Shown: in pieces, positions 1 through 8,925 of the stretch
Layout: each line of letters begins with the position of its first letter
Numbering within the stretch: position 1 is the stretch's first letter
Assembly (NCBI GenBank): GCA_003326195.1
Contig: LXQE01000117.1
Span: 120,345 to 154,516 of the forward strand
From: Nostoc punctiforme NIES-2108
Lineage (GTDB): Bacteria > Cyanobacteriota > Cyanobacteriia > Cyanobacteriales > Nostocaceae
Reading direction: 5' to 3'
DNA: 34,172 nt
Notes under the pieces: model-generated
Databases searched by the model: none
Told to the model about the DNA's origin: nothing
The model's input: the letters and a program-made list of their open reading frames with translations, nothing else
Position numbers and translations under genes: made by a program

Positions 1-347
1 ATGTATTGCGGCCCATCAGCACCTAGAGAAATGCGATCGCCTGGGTGTAATTCCTGACATTCATATAAGCGTTGTCCATTCAAATAAGTGCCATTAGCAC
101 TATTCAAGTCACAAAGCACCCAGCTAAATTTGCTATCTGGGGATAGAGAGAGGGGACGAACCACTGCATGACGACGAGATACCATTCGGTACATCATGGC
201 ATCCAAGACAACTTGGCAGCTGGGGTCGCGTCCAATTACCATCTCTTTACTGGGGGGCAGCGAGTAGCGAGATTCTGCTCCCAAAGCTGCCCCATTACCA
301 GACACTAGCCGCAGAAATGCATTATGTCTTGCGTTTTTGCCTGTCAT
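1..347 (-). CDS. FHA-domain protein, partial (3' end beyond left edge)
   Basis: The minus strand reads open from an ATG at 347-345 to the window edge, giving 115 codons. Residues about 20-110 look like a forkhead-associated phosphothreonine-binding domain: the order VIGRDPSCQVVL, then SRRHAVV, then LNSANGTYLNG matches the GR, S-x-x-H and N-G-T/NG signature positions of FHA domains. Such domains bind pThr peptides and usually report Ser/Thr kinase activity. What follows the domain lies outside the window, so the full architecture and partner are unknown. The family call is from visible motifs; the role is inference. Confidence 0.85.
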   Translation of the reverse strand, partial: MTGKNARHNAFLRLVSGNGAALGAESRYSLPPSKEMVIGRDPSCQVVLDAMMYRMVSRRHAVVRPLSLSPDSKFSWVLCDLNSANGTYLNGQRLYECQELHPGDRISLGADGPQY

Positions 348-783
348 CGAGTTAGAGTGCTTTTCTAAACTAATTCTTCACATAATTTGGCAGCAGGACT
401 AACCTTAGCCACATTAGCAGCAGCATTGCTAAATCCACTATAGCTTCACTTACTGCTAAGAAATTTAAAATTATTGATGCAAAATTTCAAATTGTTTCAC
501 CTCATGTAAAGAAGTATTCCATCTGCTGAGAGTTTGTCCTAAAACTGGCTTGTTACGCGGATAAATCAGATTGTCTCGATGCTGTACTTTTGACATCGTA
601 GCTGCAAATTAAAGCTACTGCAATTTATTAAAAAATAGTATTTTTTACTGCATTTAGTTCCATTTCAAAAATATATAATTTTCAGTCGTCTGTTGTCAGT
701 TGTTTTTGCCAAAGCTCTTTTAGAGTAGGGAGTAGGGGAAGAAACTGTTATGAAATGAACCAAAATATTTCCGGTATCTTGTC
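348..783. other. Intergenic region, no gene seen
   Basis: AT-rich spacer of 436 bp between the FHA gene and the DJ-1 gene. No open frame with a plausible start, RNA gene or strong repeat was recognised. It should hold the promoter of the FHA gene (leftward) and the 3' end of the DJ-1 transcript. Confidence 0.5.
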
Positions 784-1386
784 TCAAACAACTGTAGTCA
801 GTTCCGGGTGTTCAATCTTAGTTCCAAGTACTTTGAGGAATTCTGCTAGCCAATGTGGGTGAGCAGGCCAAGCTGGTGCTGTCACCAAGTTACCATCAAC
901 TATTGCCCGATCAACAGGGATATTAACATAGATTCCTCCAGCACTCTTGATATCTGGGCTACAAGCAGGATAGCCAGTACATCTTTTGCCTTGCAGTACA
1001 TCAGCAGCAGCTAATACCTGCAAGCCGTGGCAGATGGCAGCAATCGGTTTATTCGCTTGGGCAAAGTGACGGGTTATTTCTAGTACCTGCTGATTGAGGC
1101 GGATATATTCTGGTGCGCGTCCTCCAGGAATGATTAAGGCATCGTAGTTTGTGGCTTCTACTTCTGCAAACGTTGCATTTAAAGTAAAATTGTGTCCGGG
1201 TTTTTCGCTGTAAGTCTGATCTCCTTCAAAGTCATGAACTGCTGTCCGTACCTTATCGCCAGCTTTTTTGTCGGGGCAAACTGCGTCGACAGTGTGTCCC
1301 ACCATTTGTAATGCCTGGAAAGGAACCATCACTTCATAGTCTTCTACATAGTCGCCAACGAGCATCAAAAGTTTTTTTGCAGCCAT
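784..1386 (-). CDS. DJ-1/PfpI family protein (class I glutamine amidotransferase-like)
   Basis: A 200-residue protein beginning [10 protein letters not shown]. The DJ-1/PfpI fold is shown by the N-terminal strand, the conserved acidic residue in GDYVEDYE, the [13 protein letters not shown] segment and the nucleophile elbow [12 protein letters not shown], whose Cys-His pair is the usual catalytic centre of PfpI-type proteases, glyoxalases and deglycases. The frame is open to 1416, but the ATG at 1386 is preferred because GAGGG lies about 11 bases upstream and the strand starts directly there. The family includes stress chaperones and glyoxalase III; the sequence does not say which. It lies downstream of narM on the same strand across about 330 bp with its own spacer, so it is probably a separate transcript. 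Confidence 0.85.
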   Translation of the reverse strand: MAAKKLLMLVGDYVEDYEVMVPFQALQMVGHTVDAVCPDKKAGDKVRTAVHDFEGDQTYSEKPGHNFTLNATFAEVEATNYDALIIPGGRAPEYIRLNQQVLEITRHFAQANKPIAAICHGLQVLAAADVLQGKRCTGYPACSPDIKSAGGIYVNIPVDRAIVDGNLVTAPAWPAHPHWLAEFLKVLGTKIEHPELTTVV

Positions 1387-1610
1387 ATAATTTGTTACCC
1401 TCATCTTTCTATTCAATAGTTATTTATAGCGGTTCCCCGGTGCATGAAGTACATATTGAAACCCTTGTGGGAACTCACAAAGAGGAGAGATAAAGCACAG
1501 CTTTATCCGGGTGAGGTATGTTTAACCCCACTCTTATTAGGAAACGCTATATAAAGTAAATATTAATTTAGAGTCAGCTATTTTATTCGTTAGCATCTAC
1601 ATGAATTTTT

Positions 1611-1645
1611 GATACATTACAACACAGCTAGTGTTGTAATGTATC
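1611..1645. repeat. Perfect 15-bp inverted repeat, 5-nt loop
   Basis: GATACATTACAACAC (1611-1625) and its exact reverse complement (1631-1645) flank AGCTA. It lies about 70 bp past the narM stop. There is no U tract after the stem on either strand, so it is not a classical intrinsic terminator; it could still end or protect the narM transcript, or be a small dispersed palindrome. Confidence 0.75.
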
Positions 1646-1715
1646 ATTTGAGAGCGGCAAGTTAACAAAGTGTAATGCACCCTACAGATTTTTTCTGTTA
1701 ACGACTATTGTCTAA

Positions 1716-2168
1716 TTAAAGCAGATGAAATTCTGCGATCGCTCTTTTAAAGTTTTTGTTTTCATGTCCTGGCTGGCTGAGTTTAATCAAAGCAAAACGC
1801 TGTAAAGGTGTTAAAGCTGACCAATTTTGCTGTGTCAAGGTTACACCTATTTCTTGAGCTTTTTCCTGAAGGCTAGCTGGTACAGTGGCAGAGTCTAGCC
1901 ATGCAGGATGAGGCTCGATGGGCAATTTTGTAGCTGGTACACCTGTGCGTTGTATGATTAATTGCTCGATATGCTCGCGGTAAGACTGAATTTCCGTTTC
2001 TGTAGTGCAAGGTAATTCGACTAAAGCTTGCCGTTCATCTGTCGTCATTTGATTCCAGTCAGGCAATTTTAGCTTGATGCCACAGGTATCTAATTTACAA
2101 CGCACCTGCATGGGGATGCAACGCAGAGAATCAACAAAGTCTGCTTCAAATTGAAAAAAATCTGTCAT
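1716..2168 (-). CDS. narM: Nitrate reductase-associated protein NarM
   Basis: A 150-aa protein starting MTDFFQFEADFVDSLRCIP and ending in the QRFALIKLSQPGHENKNF region. This is the pattern of the cyanobacterial/plant 'nitrate reductase associated' family (Nitr_red_assoc). In Synechococcus elongatus narM is needed for active nitrate reductase; it is thought to act in NarB maturation or cofactor loading, not in catalysis. Two Cys lie near the N terminus (C17, C24), plus C29 and C54. It is the last gene of the minus-strand nirA-nrtP-narB-psiE-like-narM series, 59 bp after the PsiE-family gene, which supports co-transcription with that gene. The family assignment is recalled from sequence resemblance and fits the context well. 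Confidence 0.8.
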   Translation of the reverse strand: MTDFFQFEADFVDSLRCIPMQVRCKLDTCGIKLKLPDWNQMTTDERQALVELPCTTETEIQSYREHIEQLIIQRTGVPATKLPIEPHPAWLDSATVPASLQEKAQEIGVTLTQQNWSALTPLQRFALIKLSQPGHENKNFKRAIAEFHLL

Positions 2169-2227
2169 AAGAAAGTATTTAAAATTAGCTGATTATACTG
2201 TTGTTTGGTGCCTCCTGCCTCCTTCAA

Positions 2228-2695
2228 TTAACTTGCATCTTTTGAATTACTGAGACGAATTATCAAATAACTAATTGATAAGGCAAGAATAGCTACACCT
2301 AAACCAATTATATCAAGACCTCCAATTTTTTCTAAGTCAAGAATAATAATTTTTCTGGCAACAGCAATCAAAGAAGTGACAATAACTAATTCAACTTGAA
2401 AAACGTGTCTTCGTAAATAGGCTGTAATATTTTCTAAAATTTCTAAGGCAATTAAAATATTTAAAAATAAACCGAAAACCTTATATAGGGTTGTGTTAAA
2501 CTTCCCATAAGGTATTGTAAATAATTCTTTAAAAATAAAGACTCCTAAATCTGCGATCGCTACCAAAATTACGACCACCATAAAAATAGATAGAACTTTA
2601 GAAACTAGCACTTCTATGTTTTCAATGATGTGCATGAAGTTTTCATCTGTGGTAACTCCTAGAATTCGCCTCACTAGTTTTTTCATCTGCTGCAC
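2228..2695 (-). CDS. PsiE-family (phosphate-starvation-inducible E-like) membrane protein
   Basis: 155 aa with four hydrophobic segments at roughly residues 33-53, 75-92, 99-117 and 125-147. The charged loop ENITAYLRRHVFQVELV, then VARKIIILD and the final YLIIRLSN, is typical of the PsiE family, whose biochemical role is unknown. The longest frame starts with GTG at 2695; an ATG three codons later (2686) is equally possible, and neither has a clear ribosome site. It sits between narB (280 bp away) and narM (59 bp away) on the same strand, so it is embedded in the nitrate cluster. A role in nitrate metabolism is inference from position only. Confidence 0.85.
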   Translation of the reverse strand: MQQMKKLVRRILGVTTDENFMHIIENIEVLVSKVLSIFMVVVILVAIADLGVFIFKELFTIPYGKFNTTLYKVFGLFLNILIALEILENITAYLRRHVFQVELVIVTSLIAVARKIIILDLEKIGGLDIIGLGVAILALSISYLIIRLSNSKDAS

Positions 2696-2744
2696 CCAAT
2701 TCTAAAATAAAAGAAAATCCCATAGATAAATCTAGAGGATTAAA

Positions 2745-2765
2745 GTAATTCGTAATTCGTAATTC
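2745..2765. repeat. Short heptamer repeat (GTAATTC x3)
   Basis: Three head-to-tail copies of GTAATTC in the narB to PsiE-gene spacer. A related AATTCGTAATTA string occurs near 27373. This resembles the short tandemly repeated heptamers of heterocystous cyanobacteria. Confidence 0.7.
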
Positions 2766-2975
2766 AGTTTTGCAACTCTTAGACATATCAAAAAACTTAC
2801 CATTTCCGTTTGTCAAACCTCTTGTTACTAGAGATTGTGACCCCTTAGATATAGTAATTGGTAACAGCCAACATTAGAGAGTTATAAAAAATGATAATAA
2901 CTATTGACTATTGATTATTGACGAAATTACTTATTGGTGATTATAAATTACTACTTTCGAGTTACACTTTGCAGC

Positions 2976-5171
2976 TTACCATTGTGAGGACTGGAGTTGA
3001 TGATTTTTGATGGGAACTTCCACCGAAATTGGTATCAACTGCACAGCACAGGCTTTTAATTCTGGTTGCAGCGAATCAGGGCAAGATTCTGGATGGGTGA
3101 GGGCATTGGCTTCGGCATTATCTGCCCACAGCGAACCCCAGTGCATAGGGACAAAAACTGTACCAGGTGCGATCGCTTTTGTCACTTTAGCAGGAAACTT
3201 GGCTTTACCACGACGCGATCGCACTTCTACATCCATGTTATCGATAATACCTAGCCGAGCAGCATCACGGGGATGAATTTCAATAAACGGTTCGGGATGC
3301 ATTTTGCAAATTTTTTCAATTCGACCGGTGCGTGTCTGCGTATGCCAGTGTCCGTAAAGTCGTCCATTAGTTAGCACAAAAGGATAATCTGGGTCTGGTG
3401 GTTCTGCCAATCCCTTGGAGTAATATGCCCCAAATCGAGCGCGTCCATCAGGGGTGTGGAAGCGGAGATTGGTGTAAAGGCGTTTGTTAGAGACGCGATT
3501 AATCGCGTCTCTACTTTCGTCTGGATGAGGCCATTGAGTTGGGCCTTCTGCTTGTAATTGCGCGTGGCTAATACCTGTCATCTCACAGGGGCGATTTTTA
3601 GTTAGTTTGACAAACTCAGCGTAAACCTCAGCAGAGTTAGCAAAGGCAAATTCTTTCTCAAAACCTAGTCTACGTCCAACTTCGGCAAAAATTTCCCAAT
3701 CTGCTTTAGCCTCTCTTGGCGGTTGGCGAAATCCTGAACACAGAGTTACCACGCGTTCAGAATTTGTCATCACGCCAGTTTTTTCACCCCATTGGGCTGC
3801 TGGTAATAGAACGTGAGCGTAGGCAGAGGTTTCTGTGGGATAATATGCATCTTGGTAAATAGTGAAAGGCGATCGCAACAATGCCTTTTTAGTCCGCTCT
3901 AAATCTGGCATACTCACAGCGGGATTAGTAGCTGCAATCCACAGTAATTCTACAGCGCCATTTTCCAAACCAGTAATCATGTCCCAAGCAGTCAAACCGG
4001 GATTCGGCGAAATTTGTCCCGGTTTGAGTCCCCAAAACTCCTCAACTTCTGCACGGTGCTGAGGATTTTTCACCGCCCGATAACCCGGTAATAAATGCGC
4101 CAAACCTCCGGCTTCCCGTCCTCCCATCGCGTTCGGTTGACCAGTGAGGGAAAAAGGGCCAGCCCCAGGTTTGCCAATCTGTCCAGTCATCAAGTGCAGG
4201 TTAATAATCGTTCTAACCTTAGCTGTTCCTTCTGAGGATTGATTTACACCCATTGACCACAGAGACAATACCCGCTCAGATTGACCCCATAAGCGGGCTG
4301 CTGTTTCTAAATCTTCAATGCTGATTCCACATTGACGAGCTACCACTTCTGGCGGATAATGGCGAATTACTTCAGCATAAGCGGGAAAGTTGCTGGTGCA
4401 GTCGTCCATGAACATCGTATCAATGTAGTTCCAGCGCATCAACAAATGGGCGATACCGTTCATTAAGTCGATATCTGTACCAGGACGAATGGCTAAATGC
4501 AAATCAGCCGCTTCTGCGGTTGGTGTGCGACGGGGATCGACCACAATCATTTTGACTTTGCGGTTCTTTTTGTGATATTTTTCCAGCCGATTGAAAACGA
4601 TGGGATGACATTCAGCCGTATTAGTACCAATTAAAAATGCACAGTCGGTTAATTCCAAGTCTTCGTAACAGCATGGGGGCCCATCTGAGCCAAAGCTTTG
4701 AATGTAGCCAGCCACAGCACTAGACATACATAAGCGAGAGTTGGCATCAAAATTATTAGTACCCAGACAGCCTTTCATGAGTTTCTGGGCTATGTAGTAA
4801 TCCTCGGTTTGAAACTGACCGGAACCATACATACATAAGGCTTCTGGCCCTTGGGTGAAGCGGATAGTTTGAATACGCTTGGTGATGAGATCAAAAACTT
4901 CATCCCAACTAACGCGGCGAAACTCTTGATCTAATGAGTCTCGCACCATTGGGTAATGTAATCTATTTTTATCTAAAGATTCTGCGATCGTTGCGCCTTT
5001 GACGCAAACCATCCCCTGACTGGATGGATGGGTTTTGTCTCCCCGCACTCGCCAAGTTGGATTTCCTTGGCTATCTCGATTAGTTGCTTTGCCAAGTTGG
5101 GCTGGAGGTGAAACTTCTAAACCGCAGCCAACACCACAGTAGGGACAGAGAGTTTTGGTAAATTCACTCAT
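2976..5171 (-). CDS. narB: Ferredoxin-dependent assimilatory nitrate reductase NarB
   Basis: 731-aa molybdenum enzyme that reduces nitrate to nitrite in the cytoplasm with electrons from ferredoxin. The N terminus carries the 4Fe-4S ligands C9, C12, C16 (CPYCGVGC) and C56 (GMVCVKG). [10 protein letters not shown] supplies the Cys expected to bind Mo in the bis-MGD cofactor. A molybdopterin-dinucleotide-binding C-terminal domain follows ([28 protein letters not shown]). Length fits cyanobacterial NarB. The frame is open 25 codons further, to 5246, but the ATG at 5171 places the FeS motif where the family has it. It lies 249 bp after nrtP and is probably part of the NtcA-driven nirA transcript. 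Residues about 553-562 are encoded by a perfect palindromic repeat (3488-3513), an odd in-frame insertion in a variable stretch just before KRLYTNLRF. Confidence 0.96.
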   Translation of the reverse strand: MSEFTKTLCPYCGVGCGLEVSPPAQLGKATNRDSQGNPTWRVRGDKTHPSSQGMVCVKGATIAESLDKNRLHYPMVRDSLDQEFRRVSWDEVFDLITKRIQTIRFTQGPEALCMYGSGQFQTEDYYIAQKLMKGCLGTNNFDANSRLCMSSAVAGYIQSFGSDGPPCCYEDLELTDCAFLIGTNTAECHPIVFNRLEKYHKKNRKVKMIVVDPRRTPTAEAADLHLAIRPGTDIDLMNGIAHLLMRWNYIDTMFMDDCTSNFPAYAEVIRHYPPEVVARQCGISIEDLETAARLWGQSERVLSLWSMGVNQSSEGTAKVRTIINLHLMTGQIGKPGAGPFSLTGQPNAMGGREAGGLAHLLPGYRAVKNPQHRAEVEEFWGLKPGQISPNPGLTAWDMITGLENGAVELLWIAATNPAVSMPDLERTKKALLRSPFTIYQDAYYPTETSAYAHVLLPAAQWGEKTGVMTNSERVVTLCSGFRQPPREAKADWEIFAEVGRRLGFEKEFAFANSAEVYAEFVKLTKNRPCEMTGISHAQLQAEGPTQWPHPDESRDAINRVSNKRLYTNLRFHTPDGRARFGAYYSKGLAEPPDPDYPFVLTNGRLYGHWHTQTRTGRIEKICKMHPEPFIEIHPRDAARLGIIDNMDVEVRSRRGKAKFPAKVTKAIAPGTVFVPMHWGSLWADNAEANALTHPESCPDSLQPELKACAVQLIPISVEVPIKNHQLQSSQW
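3488..3513. repeat. 26-bp perfect palindrome inside narB coding sequence
   Basis: TAGAGACGCGATT (3488-3500) is followed directly by its exact reverse complement (3501-3513). Related copies lie at 7032-7059, 29890-29918 and 32811-32838, all intergenic. Here the element is translated in narB as roughly [10 protein letters not shown] without breaking the frame. Confidence 0.9.
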
Positions 5172-5281
5172 GGCAGTTGTACTTGTTATTTTGATTTCTG
5201 CAACCTCAGATATAGCGAAAGTTTGAGAAATTTGTGTGTTACGCAAAAACTCTTTGAAACTCTTATTCCTTTGCGTTCTTG

Positions 5282-5337
5282 GCGGTTCGTTTTTTTATAA
5301 TTTTTTTAACGAACCGCAGAGACGCAGAGAGTGCAGA
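5282..5337. repeat. Dispersed palindromic element (AACGAACCGC family)
   Basis: GCGGTTCGTT (5282-5291) pairs with AACGAACCGC (5308-5317), separated by a T-rich loop, and is followed by AGAGACGCAGAGAG. The same AACGAACCGCAGAG-GCGCAGAG string recurs at 32934. In the nrtP-narB transcript it would fold as a hairpin between the two genes. Confidence 0.75.
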
Positions 5338-5420
5338 GAGAAAAAAAGGAGATTTTCAGGAATTAGGATTGCTATGGAAGGATGAAGTGTAAAGTTACCT
5401 AATTGAGATTTGATAGTTAA

Positions 5421-6923
5421 TTATTCTTCAGTTAAGAAGATAGGGTTTTTCGTTGCAGTTTCTGGTAATTCACCTTCAAATGTAGCGGCAAAGGAACCTT
5501 TTGGTTCTTTGAGGAAGAAGGCACACATAAAAGCACAGACTAATGCAGCTAAACCCATTGTGGAAAATAGAGTTGGGGCGTCGGTTAAGCTGAAAATTGT
5601 CAGGTAAACTACGCCGCCAAAATTACCGTAAGCTCCGACGTTACCGGCAATTTGTCCAGTGGCTTCTTTTTTAATTAGGGGGACGATGCTGTAAGTCGCA
5701 CCGCAGCCAGCTTGGGCAAAGTAGGCGGCAAACATTGTCACTGCGATCGCTACCGGAATCGGCCAGCTACTACTAATAAAATGTGCCATCAAATAACTAA
5801 CACCAATGCCAGCACTGATAATTGTCATTGTCCATTTACGGGAGTTAAATTTATCAGAAATTAAGCCACCGCTGGGACGAGAAATCAAGTTTAAGAAGGG
5901 ATAGGTAGCGGCAATCATCCCAGCGGCAACATGTTCTAAAGCAAAGGTTTTTTCAAAGAATGCCGGAAGCATGGAAACGGCTGCCAGTTCGCTACCAAAA
6001 CTAGTTATGTAAGTGAATTCTAGTAAGGCTACTTGACCAAATTGGAAACGTTGAGATGGAGCGTAGGTTTTCTTGCCAATTAGAAGTTCTCGGTTTACCT
6101 GCCAAGCTTTGTAACTTTGGTAAGCAAATAATCCTGCTAATAGCAACCAAGTCAGATACATTTGGCTCAAAGTTAGGAAGTGAATATTCTTTTGTTCTAA
6201 GCGCCAAGCTAATAAACCTAGAGCGAATATCAAACCAAAATTTGAGACAATCATCGCCCAGAAGCTTTTAATGCTGGTTACTTCTAGAGAACCATTTTTC
6301 TTAGGTTTCTTGTAGACTTTACCTGTGGGCGTATCTTGGACGTTGTTATAATAAATTACGCCGTAGATGGCTGCAATAATCCCTGTAAGTGCGATCGCAA
6401 ACCGCCAGTTAGAAGCACCACCAGCGAAAAAGCTCGTAGAAACTGCAAGTATCGGCAAGGCAAATTCTGCGCCAAAAGCCCCAAAGTTTCCCCAACCGCC
6501 ATAAATACCTTGGGCAATTCCCATCTCTTTCGGCTCGAACCATTCCGCCACCATGCGGATACCCACAACAAACCCAGAGCCGACAATCCCCATCAGCAAG
6601 CGACTGATGACTAGTTGATTAAAGTCTTGCGCTAGCGCCGTCGCCAAACAGGGAATAACCGTAAACATCAGCAGTATTGAGTAGGTGATTCTGGGGCCAA
6701 AACGATCCAGAAGCATCCCAATAATTAGTCGTGCGGGAATTGTCAGGGCGAGGTTACAGATGCCTAAAGTTTTGATTTGCTCTGGTGCTAAATGTAGTTC
6801 TCTGCCAATAGTTGTAGCGAAGGGGGCAAAGTTAAACCAACAAACAAAGGTGAGAAAGAAAGCAAACCAAGTCTGATGTAAGATTCGGTAGCGATCGCTG
6901 AATGAAAATAAGTTTTTAAGCAT
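5421..6923 (-). CDS. nrtP: Nitrate/nitrite permease NrtP (major facilitator superfamily)
   Basis: 500-aa polytopic membrane protein of the nitrate-nitrite porter (NNP) branch of the MFS, importing nitrate and nitrite across the plasma membrane. About 12 hydrophobic segments are visible. MLLDRFGPR is the MFS loop 2-3 motif, and both glycine-rich NNP 'nitrate signatures' are present: GGWGNFGAFGAEF (about residues 140-155) and GNVGAYGNFGGVVYL (about residues 428-442). Use of NrtP in place of the ABC transporter NrtABCD is a feature of some Nostoc and marine cyanobacteria. It lies between nirA (397 bp upstream) and narB (249 bp downstream), all on the minus strand, giving a functional uptake-reduction set. 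Confidence 0.95.
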   Translation of the reverse strand: MLKNLFSFSDRYRILHQTWFAFFLTFVCWFNFAPFATTIGRELHLAPEQIKTLGICNLALTIPARLIIGMLLDRFGPRITYSILLMFTVIPCLATALAQDFNQLVISRLLMGIVGSGFVVGIRMVAEWFEPKEMGIAQGIYGGWGNFGAFGAEFALPILAVSTSFFAGGASNWRFAIALTGIIAAIYGVIYYNNVQDTPTGKVYKKPKKNGSLEVTSIKSFWAMIVSNFGLIFALGLLAWRLEQKNIHFLTLSQMYLTWLLLAGLFAYQSYKAWQVNRELLIGKKTYAPSQRFQFGQVALLEFTYITSFGSELAAVSMLPAFFEKTFALEHVAAGMIAATYPFLNLISRPSGGLISDKFNSRKWTMTIISAGIGVSYLMAHFISSSWPIPVAIAVTMFAAYFAQAGCGATYSIVPLIKKEATGQIAGNVGAYGNFGGVVYLTIFSLTDAPTLFSTMGLAALVCAFMCAFFLKEPKGSFAATFEGELPETATKNPIFLTEE

Positions 6924-7031
6924 TCCAATCTTTCTAATTGAATAAAATACGGTGAAGAGGTAGCCGAAGATGAGCCTTAAAGATCGAAGGTTATACCAAT
7001 TGGAAAAAAGAATGCGACAAATAGACCATTT

Positions 7032-7059
7032 GTAGAGACGCGATTCATCGCGTCTTTAC
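7032..7059. repeat. Dispersed palindrome, GTAGAGACGCGAT family
   Basis: GTAGAGACGCGAT (7032-7044) and ATCGCGTCTTTAC (7047-7059) form a 13-bp stem with one mismatch and a 2-nt loop. It is the same family as the copy in narB at 3488. Confidence 0.85.
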
Positions 7060-7094
7060 CCAAGGATGTGTTGCAATCATTAATTGAATTGGTA

Positions 7095-7283
7095 TTAAGT
7101 CTTAAAGGTCGAGGGTTAAGTCTTAAAGGTCGAAGGTTAAGTCTTAAAGGTCAAAGATTAAGTCTTAAAGGTCGAAGGTTAAGTCTTAAAGGTCAAAGGT
7201 TAAGTCTTAAAGGTCGGGGGTTAAGTCTTAAAGGTCGAGGGTTAAGTCTTAAAGTTTGAAGGTTAAGCCTTAAAGTTTGAAGT
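7095..7283. repeat. Nine tandem 21-bp repeats in the nirA-nrtP spacer
   Basis: Units start at 7095, 7116, 7137, 7158, 7179, 7200, 7221, 7242 and 7263. Each begins TTAAGTCTTAAAGGTC (the last two diverge to AAAGTTTG) and ends in a variable purine-rich five-base tail. Each unit contains the small palindrome TTAAG-T-CTTAA. A shortened, degenerate copy lies at 6971-6990. The period is 21 bp, two helical turns, so all units face the same side of the DNA. The plus-strand open frame through it is only a by-product of the 21-bp period. Confidence 0.93.
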
Positions 7284-7320
7284 ATGAGTTTTGCCCAATG
7301 CCCAATACCCCCGAGAAGTA

Positions 7321-8925
7321 CTAATAGTTACCAACTAGTAAGGCTTCTTGCTTGAGTTTCGCCCCGAAGTTTTTGATTAGTAAATCTTGCAATAATGGCT
7401 GTAAGTCTTCGCAGGCTATGCCTTTGATGGTGCAAGTTCCCAAATGGGCATCTTTACCAACTTTGCCGCCCATATATATGTCAACACCTTCCAAGGTTTT
7501 GCCATTTTTGCGAATTTTAGTTCCCATCAAGCCGATGTCTGCAACTTGGGGTTGTCCGCAGGAGTTGGGGCAACCTGTCCAGTGAATTCGCACTGGTTTG
7601 GTGAAGGTTAAATCTTCTTCTAAAGCTTTAATCATTGCCAGGGCGCGGTTTTTGGTTTCGATGAGGGCAAAGTTGCAAAATTGTGCGCCTGTGCAAGATA
7701 CTAGCGATCGCGTCAGCAAACCTGGATCGATAGAAAATCTTTCCAGCAAAGGCTCTGTTAAAAATGTTGCTAAACGCGACTCAGCAATATTGGGGATAAC
7801 AATGTTTTGCTCAACTGTAAAACGGATTTCGCCAGTGCCGTAAACTTCTGCCAGACGAGCAATTTCAAACATATCTTCGGCGTACAACCGACCGACAGGA
7901 ATGTTTAAGCCTGCGTAATTTAATCCTGATTGTTTTTGTTTATATACCCCGATGTGGTCGCGTTTTTCCCAGTCGATTTCGTCTTTAGGTACTGCGGGTA
8001 ATAATGATTTACCCAAACGGCTTTCTACTTCTGCTCGAAACTTATCTAAACCCCATTCATCGATTAGCCACATCAAGCGCGATTTTTGCCGATTAGCACG
8101 CGGTCCATGGTCTCGAAACACTTCCAAAACCGCTCTACATAAAGCTACTACATCTTCTGGAGCCACCCAAGCATTTAGAGGAATCGCCGCCTCACAACGT
8201 TTAGCTGAGAAAAAGCCACCAACTAAAACGTTAAATCCGAATATTGGTGATTGGGAAAATTCTTGCCCTGTTCCCTGTTCCCTGTCCCCTGTTCCCTCCT
8301 TAAATGCTGGCACAAAAGCTAAATCGTTAATTTCAGCATGAACCGAATTGTCTCGTCCACCTGCGATCGCAATATTAAACTTCCGTGGTAAGTTGCTAAA
8401 TTCTGGGTTTCCTTCCCCTTTATTGGTGAGCATATCTTGAATTTGCTGTACCAACTCTCGCGTGTCGTACAACTCATCTGCATCTAACCCCGCCACAGGA
8501 TCGCCTGTAATATTGCGGACGTTATCCATCCCTGACTGCACAGTGGTTAAACCAACTGCGTGAAATCTATTAAAGATATCTGGTAAATCTTCAATTCTGA
8601 TCCCCCGTAATTGAATATTTTGTCTGGTAGTAATATCAGCGCAACCATCATCACCGTAACGCTGCACTACTTGGGCTAAAACACGCATCTGGTTGCTGGT
8701 AAGAATACCGTTAGGCATCCGCAACCGCATCATAAACTTGCCTGGGGTAACTGGGCGAAAAAACACGCCTACCCATTTGAGTCGATGATCGCGATCTGTT
8801 TCGTTCATCGCCTCCCAACCCAAAGCGGCAAATTCCTCTATCTCACTCTTGATGGCGAGTCCATCTTTTTCTGCTTTTAATTTCTCGAACTTATTAAGGT
8901 TAGTGGTAGTTGCTGTGTCTGTCAT
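7321..8925 (-). CDS. nirA: Ferredoxin-nitrite reductase NirA
   Basis: 534-aa cytoplasmic enzyme performing the six-electron reduction of nitrite to ammonium with ferredoxin. The two nitrite/sulfite reductase ferredoxin-like half domains are visible, and the four Cys that bind the 4Fe-4S-sirohaem centre lie in CTGAQFC (about residues 408-414) and CPNSC (about 450-454). The ATG at 8925 starts MTDTATTTNLNKFEKLK. It is the first gene of the nitrate cluster. An NtcA box with a matching -10 lies about 280-320 bp upstream, implying a leader of about 270 nt. An unusual polar stretch, EGTGDREQGTGQEFSQSP (about residues 208-225), interrupts the conserved passage FVPAFK...IFGFNVLVGGFF and is partly encoded by a heptamer repeat. 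Confidence 0.96.
   Translation of the reverse strand: MTDTATTTNLNKFEKLKAEKDGLAIKSEIEEFAALGWEAMNETDRDHRLKWVGVFFRPVTPGKFMMRLRMPNGILTSNQMRVLAQVVQRYGDDGCADITTRQNIQLRGIRIEDLPDIFNRFHAVGLTTVQSGMDNVRNITGDPVAGLDADELYDTRELVQQIQDMLTNKGEGNPEFSNLPRKFNIAIAGGRDNSVHAEINDLAFVPAFKEGTGDREQGTGQEFSQSPIFGFNVLVGGFFSAKRCEAAIPLNAWVAPEDVVALCRAVLEVFRDHGPRANRQKSRLMWLIDEWGLDKFRAEVESRLGKSLLPAVPKDEIDWEKRDHIGVYKQKQSGLNYAGLNIPVGRLYAEDMFEIARLAEVYGTGEIRFTVEQNIVIPNIAESRLATFLTEPLLERFSIDPGLLTRSLVSCTGAQFCNFALIETKNRALAMIKALEEDLTFTKPVRIHWTGCPNSCGQPQVADIGLMGTKIRKNGKTLEGVDIYMGGKVGKDAHLGTCTIKGIACEDLQPLLQDLLIKNFGAKLKQEALLVGNY
8266..8297. repeat. CCCTGTT heptamer repeat inside nirA
   Basis: Four consecutive heptamers CCCTGTT (one ends in C) plus a partial fifth. 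On the coding strand they give the GTGDREQGTG stretch of NirA. Because the repeats sum to a frame-neutral insertion, the reading frame is kept. Confidence 0.85.

Noticed and set aside
1671..1686. TGTAATGCACCCTACA, a perfect NtcA-type box
   Set aside because: No TAN3T box at 22-23 bases in either direction and no gene start close by; the string looks like common intergenic repeat DNA. Kept only as a low-priority candidate.
7068..7259. Open frame encoding repeated LSLKGRG heptapeptides
   Set aside because: It is created by the 21-bp repeat period; no ribosome site or family, and it is antisense to the nirA-nrtP transcript.
7095..7283. CRISPR array
   Set aside because: Units are contiguous 21-mers without spacers, and no cas genes are present.
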